DNA from: Celoporthe dispersa
Taxonomy: Eukaryota; Ascomycota; Sordariomycetes; Diaporthales; Cryphonectriaceae
Length of the DNA: 64,000 nt
Reading direction: 5' to 3'
Assembly: GCA_016584495.1 (NCBI GenBank)
Contig: WAID01000015.1
Span: forward strand, 558,001 to 622,000
Below, in pieces: positions 1-11,400 of this stretch. Made by a program: the position numbers and the translations under genes. The notes below the pieces were generated by a model that saw only the letters and a list, made by a program, of their open reading frames with translations, did not search any database and was not told the DNA's origin. Position 1 is the first letter of the stretch; every line of letters starts with the position of its first letter.

Positions 1-891
1 GAAAACATTGAACCAAACACGGAAGGAAATGACCCAAGTGCGGCTGTGCAGAGGCCGTACGACTGTCACTTGAGCACCAAGGCCCTAAGGGATCTGGAAA
101 TCGACGTCTCCACTCAGGATTTCAGTGGGTGGTGGCGACGGGAGGTACGAGCTTTCAGGAAGTAAAGACACTGGACTTCAGGAGCTGGAGGAGTCAAACA
201 CAAGCAGATCAGCACCATGACGGATGCCGAGGGGCTCGCCATCCCCAGCCCGACAAGGGAGAGAACGATCATGCCCAGCCAGTTCCAACCTCGAGATGAT
301 GTCTCAATACCACGGCTCAATCGCCTATTAACCTGTCTCAAATTTTAAAACTCGCTGTGCCAGGCGCCAGCCTCACATAACGCCACTAACAACTTGTCCC
401 ACCAAAAAAAAAAAAAAAACATGATCTACCGACATTGCAGAGCAGCTGTCTGGAATGCAACACGCTATTCTGGTGGCCCCGTCTACAACGACCGTGGTAA
501 TAGACTACTGATTAGAATTCCTTGAGGCGGCAAATTATTGAGATCAGTTTACGTTCCAACGTGCGCGCGATGCCATTCGAGACAGCAGTGATGGGGGGAG
601 GATCTTCTGTGGACGCGTCAAGGGAGGTCGCCTCTCCCTTCCTTGACTTATTGCTTCTATCCCTCACGTAAGTCCTCGCAGCCGTCTTCCATTCTGATGC
701 CCACGTTTCTTCCTGAGTGGCATTGCAATCTTTGATCAGCCAAAAACAAGGGGTGTGTACAGCAGCCGCCAAAGATGTAAGCTGCTTTGACGAGTGGTTC
801 GGTGCTACAGCGACTCAAAAAAGATTTCACGTCGGCGAGGAGAAGGGCAACCGTTGCCAGCGATTATTCTTTTGTTGTTTGTTGGGTTTGA
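1..891. other. Non-coding left edge
   Basis: No convincing gene is visible. Two short minus-strand ORFs, at 114-341 (75 codons, one hydrophobic stretch) and 512-772 (86 codons), have no recognisable domain and no clear start context. A poly-A run of 16 lies at 404-419. The right part is presumably promoter and leader of the RA/PH gene that starts at 892. The left part could hold the 3' flank of a gene outside the window. Confidence 0.5.
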
Positions 892-3866
892 ATGAGCACT
901 GCCACTATGTCTACCGTCTCGGCGAAAGGCTTCCGATTCAGCAAGTCTCGAGGCGAGAGTCTCTCTGAGCAACGCGGAGTCATGGCGCGTGAGCTCGGCC
1001 AACAGGCGGACGATACCAACCCCTCCGCCTTGAGGTCGACGTTTGGCTCACCTGTATGGAGGAAGCGCGCAAGGACGCAAGGCGACATCGAAAGGCCAAA
1101 CTCGCCTGATCCCAGTCCCCATTATCCGCTGTCGTTTGTCCCGCCACTGCCGCCCTCGCACAAGGAGCACGACGACACGACACGACCCAGGGCGGCTGTG
1201 ATGCCACCGAGTCCTATATTCGTGGCGACATCATCTCCTATACCTCTTGCAGCACGGCCATCTTCTCGTACGGCCTCTTCGAAGTTCAGCTCCTCCACAA
1301 CCATCGCAGTCTCCCAGGACGTCACCATGAACGACGGGAGGGACCAGGAGAATGATCCCGAGAAGCCAAACAAACCTGAGGCATATGAGAAGCAGGATCG
1401 ACCGCTATTGGAAGAGGAACAACCTTCCAACGCATTGCAGACCAAGACAGAGTTGATCCTGGCCGAACAAAAGAGCCTGGCCATGGTGAAGCTGCACAAG
1501 CAGCTGACTGCAACCCAGACAGCGGCCTCATTCCCCCGCCAAATCGCGGCGAACGGAGCTCTCAAAACACCCGTTCTGGAGAAGATTGGCTTGTTCCATC
1601 GGGCGAGGAGGGGCCCTGCTACACCCTCCCCGGCGTCTTCGACAGCTACCTCTGTGGATTCCAGTCGTGCTGAGAGCATGGCATCTTTCTGGTCGCCGAT
1701 GCACGCCGTGGAACCCAGCCCACAGCTTCTGACGCCCCCCTCCTCTCCAAAGTCCGCGGCCTGTGATCACAACGTGGTGAGCACTAACACTGGCCCCTTC
1801 ATTAAAGCAATGCTTCGACTAATATTGATGATGAATTGTAGTACGTCAAGGTTTTCTATCAAAATGAACACGCAAATATTGGCGTGTCAGAGAAGACAGA
1901 CACGGTGGACGCGCTTCGCCAGGCCGCCGAGGCGATGAACAACCCACTCAACACCGCTGCCAGCATCATGTTTGAGTGTTATGCACCCTTGGGGCTGGAG
2001 CGCCGCCTCCGTCGGTACGAGCGTATTCAAGAGGTGATTGACTCGTGGCCACACGACTCTCAGAGCTCGCTGCTCATCCGTCAGGCCTGGGGCCCGGCCA
2101 GCAATAAGGACCTGGACATCTCATCTGTAACCGCCGGGGAGGCTCCAACGACTTTCATCCTGCAGCTCTACCACTGCTCACTCCCTGGAAAGTGGCAGAA
2201 GCGCTGGGTCACACTGCTCGGCGACGGCCAGATGCTGTCCTCCAAGACTCCGGACTTGAGCCTCGGGAGAGATTGCCAGCGGCTGTGTGACCTGTCAGAG
2301 TACGACATCTACACCGTGATGAGCAAGACTGCGACGCTGAGAGATGACGCCAAGGCTAAGAGCGGCCGGGCAAACCTCGTCAAGAATCTTAAGCCACCCA
2401 AGAGATATTGCTTCGCCGTCAAGTCCCAGCTGAAGCCGACAACATATCCCACGACCACCAGCTATGCGCACTTCTTCTCTACCGAGGACATTGCCACGGC
2501 GAGAAAGTTCTACACCCTCGTGCACGCTTGGCGCAGCTGGTATATGGTCAAGGCTCGTCAAAGCACCCAGCGCAGACGTCTTGACACAGCCATGCATGCA
2601 GTCCCACAGATCACTCCCGTCAAGCACGTGCCGCAGAAGAGCATCAGCCACCTCAAGATCTCTCCAGGCCACAGGATCAGGGTCTCAGTTGACGAGACCC
2701 CCTACACGATCGGCGAGTTCCAGCCGCTCGTCGATATGGAGCGCTTCAACAAGCCGGCGGATGAGTTCGGAAAGGACTGGATCGCAGACCCGAGGCATTC
2801 CCTCCTGCTGCCAGCGACGCCCGGGGCCGACTCAGGTGTCTCGGTGACGACGCCCTCGACTGGAATGCTTACAAAGCTAGAGCAGGATGATGGGCTTGAC
2901 GTCGGCAGCCCCTCCGAGGAGCGCCGCAAGAGGCGGGACAAGAAGAGATGTCTTGCGTCCGTAGAGACCGGCGAGCGCTCTGCAGCTGCTCAGGCGAATA
3001 TCGCGATTGCCGTGACCGAACCTCTGACGCCGTCAACGCTACGGACACAGTCGGATGCATCCTGGTACAGCACCGCAGAGACACAAGCAACAGAGCCCGA
3101 GGAGCCGTCCCCGCCGTCCTGGCCCAAGCCTGAGCCCTCGCCCTGGCTGCCCTCCGCAGCCGAGCATACCGCCAAGGTGAAGGCCGAGCAGGCCCGCCTC
3201 GAGCGCCTCCACAGCGGGCTCGCCACGGCCCAGAGGCCAACCACAGGCTTCGACGTCGTCGGCCGCGGGCTCGCCCATCCGGGCAGCCTAGTGAACCGCC
3301 GTGGGGGCCGCCTTAGGGACCCAAGCCAGTCCACCCTGTCCGGCAACCTCGAGGTGCACTACCGCGCCGCGTCGCAGTGGGCCGAGTCGTGCTCCCACCC
3401 TGGCAGCCGGTCTCCGAGGTACCTCGAGGTCCCCGGCGGCGGTGGCGGCGTCTGCCACGGGCGCAGCCTCACGTCTATGACCTCCATGCCGACCCTCACC
3501 GAGTTCCCCGGTCCGAACAGCAAGCGTGGGGGCGCTGTGCCGCCGGTGCCCACCTGTCCCGCCCTGTGGAGGAACCAGTCCCTCTCGGCGTGCCACAGGC
3601 CTCCGACCAGCCATGGCGAGAAACCCGGCGCCCGACAGCAGCTCCGCGGGCGCTCCGGGTCAATGAACTCTATGCGTCGCGGGTACAGTGGCGCTGGTGC
3701 CGGGGGCGCAGGCTGTGGTGAGCCGTTGCCTCCTATGCCGCCAGTGCCGCTGCACCTGAGGCCGTCGGTCAGGGATGGCGCTGCCGCCGCTGGGAGGCCG
3801 CCAGCCATGCTTAGGGATGTAGGAAGGAGCATGACGGTGCGGCCGCAAAGCAATGCGCAGTGGTGA
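892..3866 (+). CDS. RA and PH domain signalling adaptor (MRL/Grb-like fungal protein)
   Basis: The model has two exons, 892-1776 and 1842-3866, joined over a 65-bp intron (1777-1841, GTGAGC...TTGTAG), and gives 969 residues. Residues 1-295 are Ser/Pro-rich and probably disordered. Directly after the splice, residues 296 to about 385 form a Ras-associating-like fold starting YVKVFYQNEHANIGVSEKT. Residues about 398-525 look like a pleckstrin homology domain, with the paired motifs FILQLYHCSLPGKWQKRWV and YAHFFSTEDIATARKFYTLV. The tail to residue 969 is Pro/Gly/Ser-rich. By analogy with RA-PH proteins such as lamellipodin and Grb7/10/14, it should link a Ras-like GTPase and membrane phosphoinositides to downstream partners at the cortex. 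ATG 892 was chosen as the first in-frame start; ATG 907 is an alternative. It converges on CBP80. The domain calls are by eye, and the cellular role is inferred. Confidence 0.85.
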
Positions 3867-5011
3867 GGAATTGGTCGTCCGTCGCCGGCGGGGGTTCCCT
3901 AACCTACCTCATCAGATGCAACACCCTCCTTTTATCCTGACTAGAATCTTTTCAGGGTGCCATAGTATCGAGTATCTACTTTGAAAAGGTGATTGAATTC
4001 ACTCACTCGTAAGAGAATGAGACTGAAGGGTTTGCCACAATGGGCGGCGGTACGGTTGTTCGTGGGGAAGGGGGCCGCTTTTCGCTGGTTATGTATTACT
4101 ACTGGGGAGATTTTTGTGACGATATCTTAGAAGAAGAGAAATTGAAACCAAGAAAAAGGGAGACTTAAAAAAAAAAAAAAAGAGGGTATTCAGAGGAGGG
4201 ACGAAGGAGATCTGAAGCGGATACAGAATGAATATGAAATATACATACAAATGGTCAGACAAGAAAGAGAGGGTAGTTTTCTCCCTTGGAATTCCACCTA
4301 GTAGTTACTACAAGCAGTACGTACAACAGACAAACCTGGCCCCTTGGTCGACTTACTACGTCCATGTTCGCACTATATCTTACCGTCATGTAATGAACGC
4401 TCTTCTTATAGCCATGGTATTCAAAAAGCTCAGTACAGATCGAGGCCCATCGCGAATCACTAATCAAGACACCCCATCTGCATGGTGGGAAAGCTCAGGA
4501 AGGGCTCCCAAAGGGAGAGACTGCAATCCCTCCCGCGCGAGGCGAGACGCACATTTGTTTCTTTCTTTTCGCTTTCCGCTTGCGTACATCTGGCCACCGC
4601 GTCAGAGAGCCCACCAAGAAAAGGACTCGGCAGTTACTTCATTCAACTGCCGGCTTGCTCCTTCAAGAATATAACTTTGTTTCTGTTTTCGTTTGTAGTA
4701 TGTATGTAGTCAAGCTCTTGAGGCCAGCAGTGAATTCATATAAAGCAGACAAGCTCAACAAACATACAAAAAAAGAAGAAAAAAAGAAAACTCCTAGCTC
4801 TCGGTACTGCACAAAGGGCCCTTGATGGGCAGAGTAGGTTTTCCCGAGATGCTCCCAGAGAGGACACTGCTTGTAGAATGCTCTTGGGGGAGCGTCTCGG
4901 AAGGAAAATCTCTGCCCATCTGTACTTGCTCTCTTTCCCTTTTATTTTCCCCCTTTCCCTTGACCTTTGAATAAACCGCGGCCAAGGTGCCATCGCCACG
5001 AACTGAACCTT
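3867..5011. other. Convergent intergenic region
   Basis: This 1.1-kb stretch separates the 3' ends of the RA/PH gene and CBP80, so it should mainly hold two 3' UTRs. Poly-A runs lie near 4168-4181 and 4768-4795. ORFs at 4228-4709 are low in complexity and look accidental. No other feature is seen. Confidence 0.6.
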
Positions 5012-7834
5012 TTACGCAGCAGCAGCACCATTAGCGCTACTATCACCAGCAGCTTTTTTCGCCTCCAGTAGGAAGGCCTCCTCGATCGCGGACCGACGCC
5101 TCACAACACGCAGCCAGCGATCGCCCCATCTTCTGACAAACTTGTCCCGCAGGTCACGAGCGGGGCCGTCCAGGCTCCCGTCCTCCATCAGCTCATCCTT
5201 GGAGCCAGTCGCCCATGCTATGAGCAAGTCCTCCAGGATGCGGAACAGGTTCCGCATGCCCTTGATCTCCTGCTCCTGGGTCTCGCTAGCAGACATATCC
5301 ACATCACCGGCTACAGGGGAAGCAGCCGGCAACATGACCTGCCTCACGCGGCCCGTCACCTTAGCAACGGTGCTGAAGACCATCTCGTAAATATAGTTAC
5401 GGGCAAGAGCCTCGCCCTTGGTGCGGCCAGCATAGCTAGAGAGCGCCCACTGGACTACGGCTGCGGGGTTGACGATGCCGTAGTTGAGAAGCTTCTCGAT
5501 GATCTGCTTGGCCACGCCTGGGTGCGCGCTCCAGAAATCCATGACTGCCGTGATGATCTGGGCCCGGGCTGGTTCCGAGGTGGCACCCGCGTCAAGCAGG
5601 CGCTCCTTCGTGCGCTCAATCGCGGCTAGGACGTGAGACAGAGACTTGGAGCCGACAAAGAGCACGGCTGTGGTGAAGACGTCGGTGCTGGTCACGAGGG
5701 GGTCCAAGCCCTGATCGATAGCCTGGGAGTGGATCTTCTCAATGACGGCCCGGATCTCATCGTCAACTGCCTTCTTCTTCTCCTCGTCCGGAGTCTTTCG
5801 CTTCAGAAGCGCTGCCAACTCACGGCCTTCCTGGGCGAAGGGCACGGCTTTAAGAAGAAAAAAAGAGGGACAGAAAGTCAGTACTTGCATCATGGGTTAC
5901 AGGATCAGATCGACAAATCACTCACAGTCTTGCTCGAACTTGAAAGGGGGCTCCTCCTGGTCCTTCTCAGGAGGGACCAGAGGCTGGTACCCATCAGGCA
6001 GGGTCTTCCTGATACGGTTAGCAAAGCTCAACCGGATCTCCTTGTCAATCGAGCCCACGATGAAGGCCTTGTGAGGGTGCAGGTCCGGAAGAGAGACGTC
6101 TCCGCCCCACTCGGCCCACTTCCACGTGAAGCCAAAGTTGCTCAGATGGTGCGAGAACCAATCGACGAACCGGTTGTTCAGCTCCAAGTCAAGAATGCCC
6201 GTGCTCCGGTAGAGAAATCTTATTGCGCGGCCGAGACTGGGGGCAATAGCAGCAGGGGCGATCCGGCAGGCCTCAGTGAGCACCGAGTGGTAGTAGACGA
6301 GCTTCTGCTCGGGGTGGGGCAGCATGAACAGCTGGGAAAAGACGGCATCGACAGCAACGTCCTCGGGCTTCCATGTGGATCGGCCGGCAGGTACATCGCG
6401 GAGCTGGTCAAAGGGTGTTGCGCGGCTGACAAAGGTACCGTCGGCGAAGTAGTTATCAATGTCAATCAGGCGTCTGGCAGTGATAGACCGGTTGAAGTGC
6501 AGAATGTTAATCGTGTCCAACAGGCTGTCGCGTACCAGGCATGAGGTGATATCCGTGACGGGAGGGACAGACACAATGTCCTGGTTGAGATAGACAGATA
6601 GGTAGATCTCGGGAAAGAGTGGCCGTGAGCCAGCGCTGAGGACCTCTGGAAAGTCGATAGCGGGCAGCGCGTGCTTTGGGCAGTTGTCCAGCTTCTCTTG
6701 CTGCTCCACATCTTCCAGGGGCATCTTCCACGGCCTCGGCAGGCAGGCCAGCTTCCAGCCGCTGTTGGCCTCGGACTGAAGCTGCTTCTGCAGCAGACCG
6801 ATGAAGCTGAAGTCGACGACAGGGCTCTTCTCGTCCCCCTCCGGGAAGAACGGGTCGATCAGGGTCTGGAGGGCATGAGGCTCGGAAGCAATCACGTCTG
6901 TCTTGTCGAGGAGGTCGGCCGCACTCTTCTCGGACTTGTCAGGGGATGCGGCGATGGCGTATGGTATCGTGAGGAGGATGATCTTGACCAGCTCGGTGCC
7001 GATCGTCTGTGGTCAAACGTGTCAGTTGGCATGCATGCTACCTTGCCGCTTCCAGGGGCCAGAACTCACGTCCTCGGAGCTGGCAGTCTGCAGCTCGACG
7101 GCACGGTCGAAGAGCGTATCCAGGATAGGGAACACGCCCTCGCCGTCCAGGCAGCTCTGCAGGCATGCCAGGAGCTTCAGGTAAAGCTTGACAGTCCTCC
7201 ACTCGCCCGTCTTGATCTTCTCTGCGAGCTGACCCGTAGCTTTCGCCAGCAGATCGTCCACCACGCCGCTGGTGGATATAGGCTCCTTGGCCTGCTCCTC
7301 TGCGTCCTCCATATTCGCGTCCCCGCCATTTTCCGGCGCCGCTGCCGCTGCCGCGGGGGTGTGGGTGAGCGTGTTCAGCACCAACACGACAGCAGCAACG
7401 AAGGGCGTCTTGAGCGGCTGCTCCACAACAAGCTGCAGCGCGAGGTTCACAAACGTCTCGCGGAGGCGTAGGTCATCGTAATTTTCCGCCAGCAGGTTCG
7501 CGATGCTGCGGATGTCCTCTGTAGTGTTCCGCAGGGGGCTGTCGGCGATGTCCACGAGCTGCTTGCGCAGACGAACAGGCGCTGGGGGTTCATTGCGGCG
7601 GCGATGGGGCCCACGGTGTTCGCGCTGAGGGTTGTAGTGGTCTTCGTCATCTGGAGTGCGAGTGTTTTAGACATTAGGCCGTGGGAAGGGGGGTCTCCCT
7701 GATGGATCTGGGCGAGCGTGAAGCTTGTCCGTTGGTTTAGGGAGACAAAACGAACCTCTGTACCGTCGCTTCCTGGGGTTGTGCCCTCCTCCTCCACCTC
7801 CACCTCCACCCTGTCGACGGTCTTGATCCGCCAT
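5012..7834 (-). CDS. Nuclear cap-binding protein, large subunit (CBP80/CBC1)
   Basis: Four exons (7756-7834, 7070-7650, 5926-7006, 5012-5847) and introns of 105, 63 and 78 bp give 858 residues, close to yeast Cbc1/Sto1. The protein opens with a Gly run and then an Arg-rich stretch (HNPRKRRYRDDEDHYN), typical of the CBP80 N-terminus and its nuclear localisation signal. It continues with MIF4G-type helical repeats. Good anchors are VRLRKQLVDIADSP, TELVKIILLTIPYAIA just after intron 2, and FTWKWAEWGG in the middle. The C-terminal part carries the MIF4G-like-2 region. CBP80 pairs with CBP20 to hold the m7G cap of nascent Pol II transcripts and promotes splicing, export and decay control. All joins keep frame, and the start ATG 7834 sits just before the Gly/Arg head. 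The identification is strong; exact domain limits are estimates. Confidence 0.95.
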
Positions 7835-8821
7835 CTCAGCTGTCTCTAAGAACGAAATGAATTATGACGTTGGCGAATTGATGCTCACAATGGTTGGAAG
7901 ATAAATAAAAAGAAAAAAGTAGGCAGTGTGGGCGATGTCAGCCTGTGGGGTTGAGCTGTGAGGTTGATTGCCGCTGAGTTTACCTCGTGTCGCGCCAGCT
8001 TGAAAGATGCTCCTGGGAAACGCGAAAACGGGAAGCACCAGCGTAGCAGCATGCAGCAAGCGCCACCAGCACCACCAACAGCAGCAGCAACCACAGGGAC
8101 TGCTTATGTAAGACAGACAGGCCTACAGTGGTCTCCGCCCAGCCCCTGCGACCAGCCCCTCAGCCTTATTGCCCCTCCTGCAGCCCTCCAGAGCAGGGAG
8201 CTACCTGCCTCAAAACCCTATAGGAAGGAGAAGACATGTTTCGCGCTGGGACATCTGGGCAGCCAACCTTTTACAGGTATGACAGGAAACAGGCTGTGCA
8301 GCAATAGTAGGTGCAACCTCCCTCCCCGGCCCCTTCCTGGTATGATAGAGCTGACTGACACCCTATCTCTGCGTCTACGGTACTTGCTTGTGCCTCGAAC
8401 GCTAGAGCAAGCTCAAAACCCTATGATACATGCATAGTACGGTTATCTGTCGATCGAGGGCCCCCTGACCTTTTCTCAGACGGTGCAAGTGACGTAGCTG
8501 CACTCATGATGGGGAGAGAAAGAAAAAAAAAAGAAAGAGGGAAAGAAGAAAAGAATCAACCTATGTGTCTCTCGGGGCCCAAGGGATGGCAGGGCTAGGC
8601 GAATGCATGACGATTGATACTCGACAGCAGCAAGGAATACCTAACGCGAAATAAACGCCTATTAACCTGTAGTCCTGTACTGTACACTGGCCGTCCTGAG
8701 GCGGAGCACAAAGTTAAGTTTATGCATGCTGCCACTCTCTCTAAGGTCTCGTTCATGAATATCAATTACGAATGCGGCCTGGGCGGGAGGGGATGAGAGG
8801 CGGAGGCGGAGGCGGAGGGGA

Positions 8822-8847
8822 ACACACACACACACACACACACACAA
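8822..8847. repeat. CA dinucleotide microsatellite
   Basis: About 13 copies of AC/CA, directly read from the sequence. It lies between CBP80 and the doubtful ORFs and overlaps no supported gene. Confidence 0.9.
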
Positions 8848-9143
8848 AGAAGAAAGAGAAAGAGGGAAAAAAAGGTTGTAGAGGTACTAGGAACTTCTTT
8901 ATTTCTTGTAGTCGCACCGGAGCCCGCACCCACTCTCTTGCCTCTTTTGATATCCACGGGTTGTCTGAGCCATGTTGCTAGCCCTGACTTTCCTTTTGAG
9001 TAACCACCCGGAGAGCGTGCCGATCCCCTCTGACCTGCTGAAGGCTGCCCCTGGAAAAGACAAAAAGAACAGTAGTTGATAGAAATCTTTTGAATCGTCA
9101 ATGCCAAATCCCAGGCTGCTGCTGCTGCAGGCCAAGTCGTCCG

Positions 9144-9562
9144 TCACCCGCCTGTGTTTTCCTTTGAGGATTCCGACGGGGGACCACCCCCGTCGTCATC
9201 CCACAATGCAAAGTTCACCGCCGTCCGCATGAACACCCACAACCTTGTAATAGTACCAGCCCCATCAAAACAGTCCATACGCAGCGTCCGCTCATCCAGC
9301 AGTAGCCCAATAGTCTTCCGGTTAGGTCCCCACGGCACCACGGCCTCGAAAACATAAATAACGTCAAGCTGCCAAGCGCCATGTGGGTACCTGCCACAAG
9401 ACTCGCAAATCCTCCCAGGCGGATATGAAAACGAAACCAAGCAGGGCCAGAGCTGGTCGGGCGGGCAAAGAAATCTAGAGGCGTGCTCCCGTCAAAGTCT
9501 TTCGTTCCAGTATGGTCCACCGCCCACAATACCGGACTGACACATCCCTTGATGGACATCAA
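9144..9562 (-). CDS. Doubtful hypothetical protein (two overlapping ORFs)
   Basis: Two minus-strand ORFs overlap here, 9215-9562 and 9144-9440, in different frames. The second reads like real protein, with VIYVFEAVVPWGPNRKTIGL followed by TLRMDCFDGAGTITRLWVF. The first contains TKDFDGSTPLDFFARP. A single gene would need an intron or a frameshift between them, and I could not find a splice pair of plausible length: the nearest GT-AG pair spans only about 22-33 nt. I recognise no family. It could be a small fungal-specific gene with an indel, or chance. The limits are those of the open frames, not proven ends. Confidence 0.22.
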
Positions 9563-9896
9563 GCCGGCCCACCACCCCGGGTAACTTCACGATTCCTAGA
9601 ATCTCAGCCAAGGTCTTTTTGCGCTCCCCAGTCGGCTACAGGCTGCAAATGCTCCCTCTTCGACCTGTCGTGGTCATCGTGTGTAATCGTCACCGCTTCA
9701 AGTGTCCTGGAAGAATGCCAGCATGGGTCCGCGTTGGCATGATCGTCAACAAACCGCTTTTTTTCTCTTTTCTTTTTACGACCGTGTGCAGGTCCGACGT
9801 CGTAGGCCGAGATCTTGCGAGACGACCGTCTCTAGTAGGACAATCTCTACTTCCAACGGAACCTGCACAGTCGTCCGCGTCGGGCACGTGTCGTGC

Positions 9897-11400
9897 TCAA
9901 TCAAGCTTTGCCATCATCTCGTCCTTTGACAGAGGTACGAAGTTGAACATGTCGAGCCCCTTGGACTTCATTTCATCCCTGACGTGAGGGGGCACCAGCC
10001 TGTCATTGAGACCGGGGGCGATGGACAGTTCTGCGGGTGATGTCAGTCACATAAGACCAAAGGCACAAATATCCGTGAAGAAGGAAGAGACTCACCATGC
10101 CGGTTAAAGTTGAACAGCGGAGGCAGATCCTTCAGCTGGCCGGTTTGGTGCCTGGAATCAGGGAACTTGGTATTCGGATCGCGCAGCTCGTCAAAGAAGG
10201 GATGAACCATTGCATCGATTGCGCTCAGACGCTCGGTCGGGGTATACTCGAGCAGCTTGCTGATCAGGTCGATCGCGTTTGCGTCGGCCTTCCGGAAAAC
10301 CTTGCTGAAGGGATGGGGCTTGATCTGGGGGAACTTGTGCTCCATGTAGTTCGGGTTCATGGTCCGGATCTGCTCGCGCGTGGGCGTTCCCAAAACCTTG
10401 ATGATCTCCACCAATTGATCAATGCCAGACTCGCCGGGGAAGAGAGGCTGGCCAAGCATCAACTCGGCCATGACGCAACCCGTAGACCACACGTCTGAAA
10501 GAAGGAGGGAAGATCTCGTCAGCTTCACGGGAGCGCACCGGATGGCGAAAAAAAAAAAGAAAAAAAAAACTCTTACCAATCTTGGTGGTATAGTTGGTGG
10601 CACCGAAGATGAGCTCTGGTGCCCGGTAGTAACGCGAGCAGATGTAGGAGACGTTGGGCTCGTTCTCTACCAGGATCTTTGCGCTGCCGAAATCGCACAG
10701 CTTCAGTATGCCGCTGTTGGGGTCGAGGAGGAGGTTCTGTGGCTTTATATCGCGATGGCAGATGCCCTGGGAGTGGATGTAGGCCAGAGCTCGGAAGAGC
10801 TGGTAGATGTACAGCTTGACCTCGAGGATGGGCATGGTGGTCTTCATCTTGTTGAAGAATCGAGAGGCTCGGTAGACAGTCTCGGGGACGAACTCCTGGA
10901 CAAGGTTGAGATAGACTTCATCCTTCTGCAGCGGGGTCAGCAATGAGGCGAGACCTGGAATGGGTCTGCTGAATAACGTACGCGCTCGCCGTTGGAGTAG
11001 TAGAATGCCTTCAGCTGTACGATGTTGGGATGGCGAACGATGCGCATGATTTGCAGCTCACGATTCTGTCATGTGGTCAGCACGGCACCCGGTCGCCCGC
11101 AACAAGCTGCGCACCTTGAATCGCTTGTCCTGGAGAACGCGCTTGATCGCAGCGTCCTCGTTGGAAGGGGACAGCTTGGTCTGGAAGACGACACCGAAGG
11201 ACCCATTTCCCACGATCTTGCACTGGGTGTATGAGAGTTCTCTCGTCTCACCGGTAATGCCATCCTGCACCTTCTCCTTGATGACCTCTGGGAGGGAGGT
11301 GTTAGCGAGTGGCGACGGAGGAAAGGGGGCGTCATCTTTGTCAAGGTTGCTCACCTCCCATCCGCAGGTTGTTGAACGCTGCGGGGCGGCTCTGTGCCAT
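9897..11400 (-). CDS. Glycogen synthase kinase 3 (GSK3, CMGC Ser/Thr kinase)
   Basis: Six exons (11355-11400, 11115-11287, 10982-11065, 10577-10925, 10096-10494, 9897-10030) with introns of 67, 49, 56, 82 and 65 bp give 394 residues, the usual length for fungal GSK3. The kinase shows the glycine loop [10 protein letters not shown] (41-50), the ATP lysine in AAIKRV (Lys64), HRDIKPQN (158-165, catalytic Asp160) and DFG (179-181). The activation segment [13 protein letters not shown] carries Tyr195, equivalent to the autophosphorylated tyrosine of animal GSK3. The primed-substrate Arg/Lys pocket context is kept. GSK3 phosphorylates many targets in growth, stress response and development, in cytosol and nucleus. 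The tail ends with [12 protein letters not shown] long non-coding interval lies upstream. All splice joins keep frame. Confidence 0.97.

Larger units (their letters stand above)
7835..9896. other. Intergenic region between CBP80 and GSK3
   Basis: The left part is the CBP80 promoter and leader. A CA dinucleotide tract lies at 8822-8847, next to GGC/GGA-rich sequence at about 8795-8820. A-rich runs occur at 8519-8560. The only candidate coding sequence is the doubtful minus-strand ORF pair at 9144-9562, listed separately. The right end should hold the GSK3 3' UTR. Confidence 0.5.
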
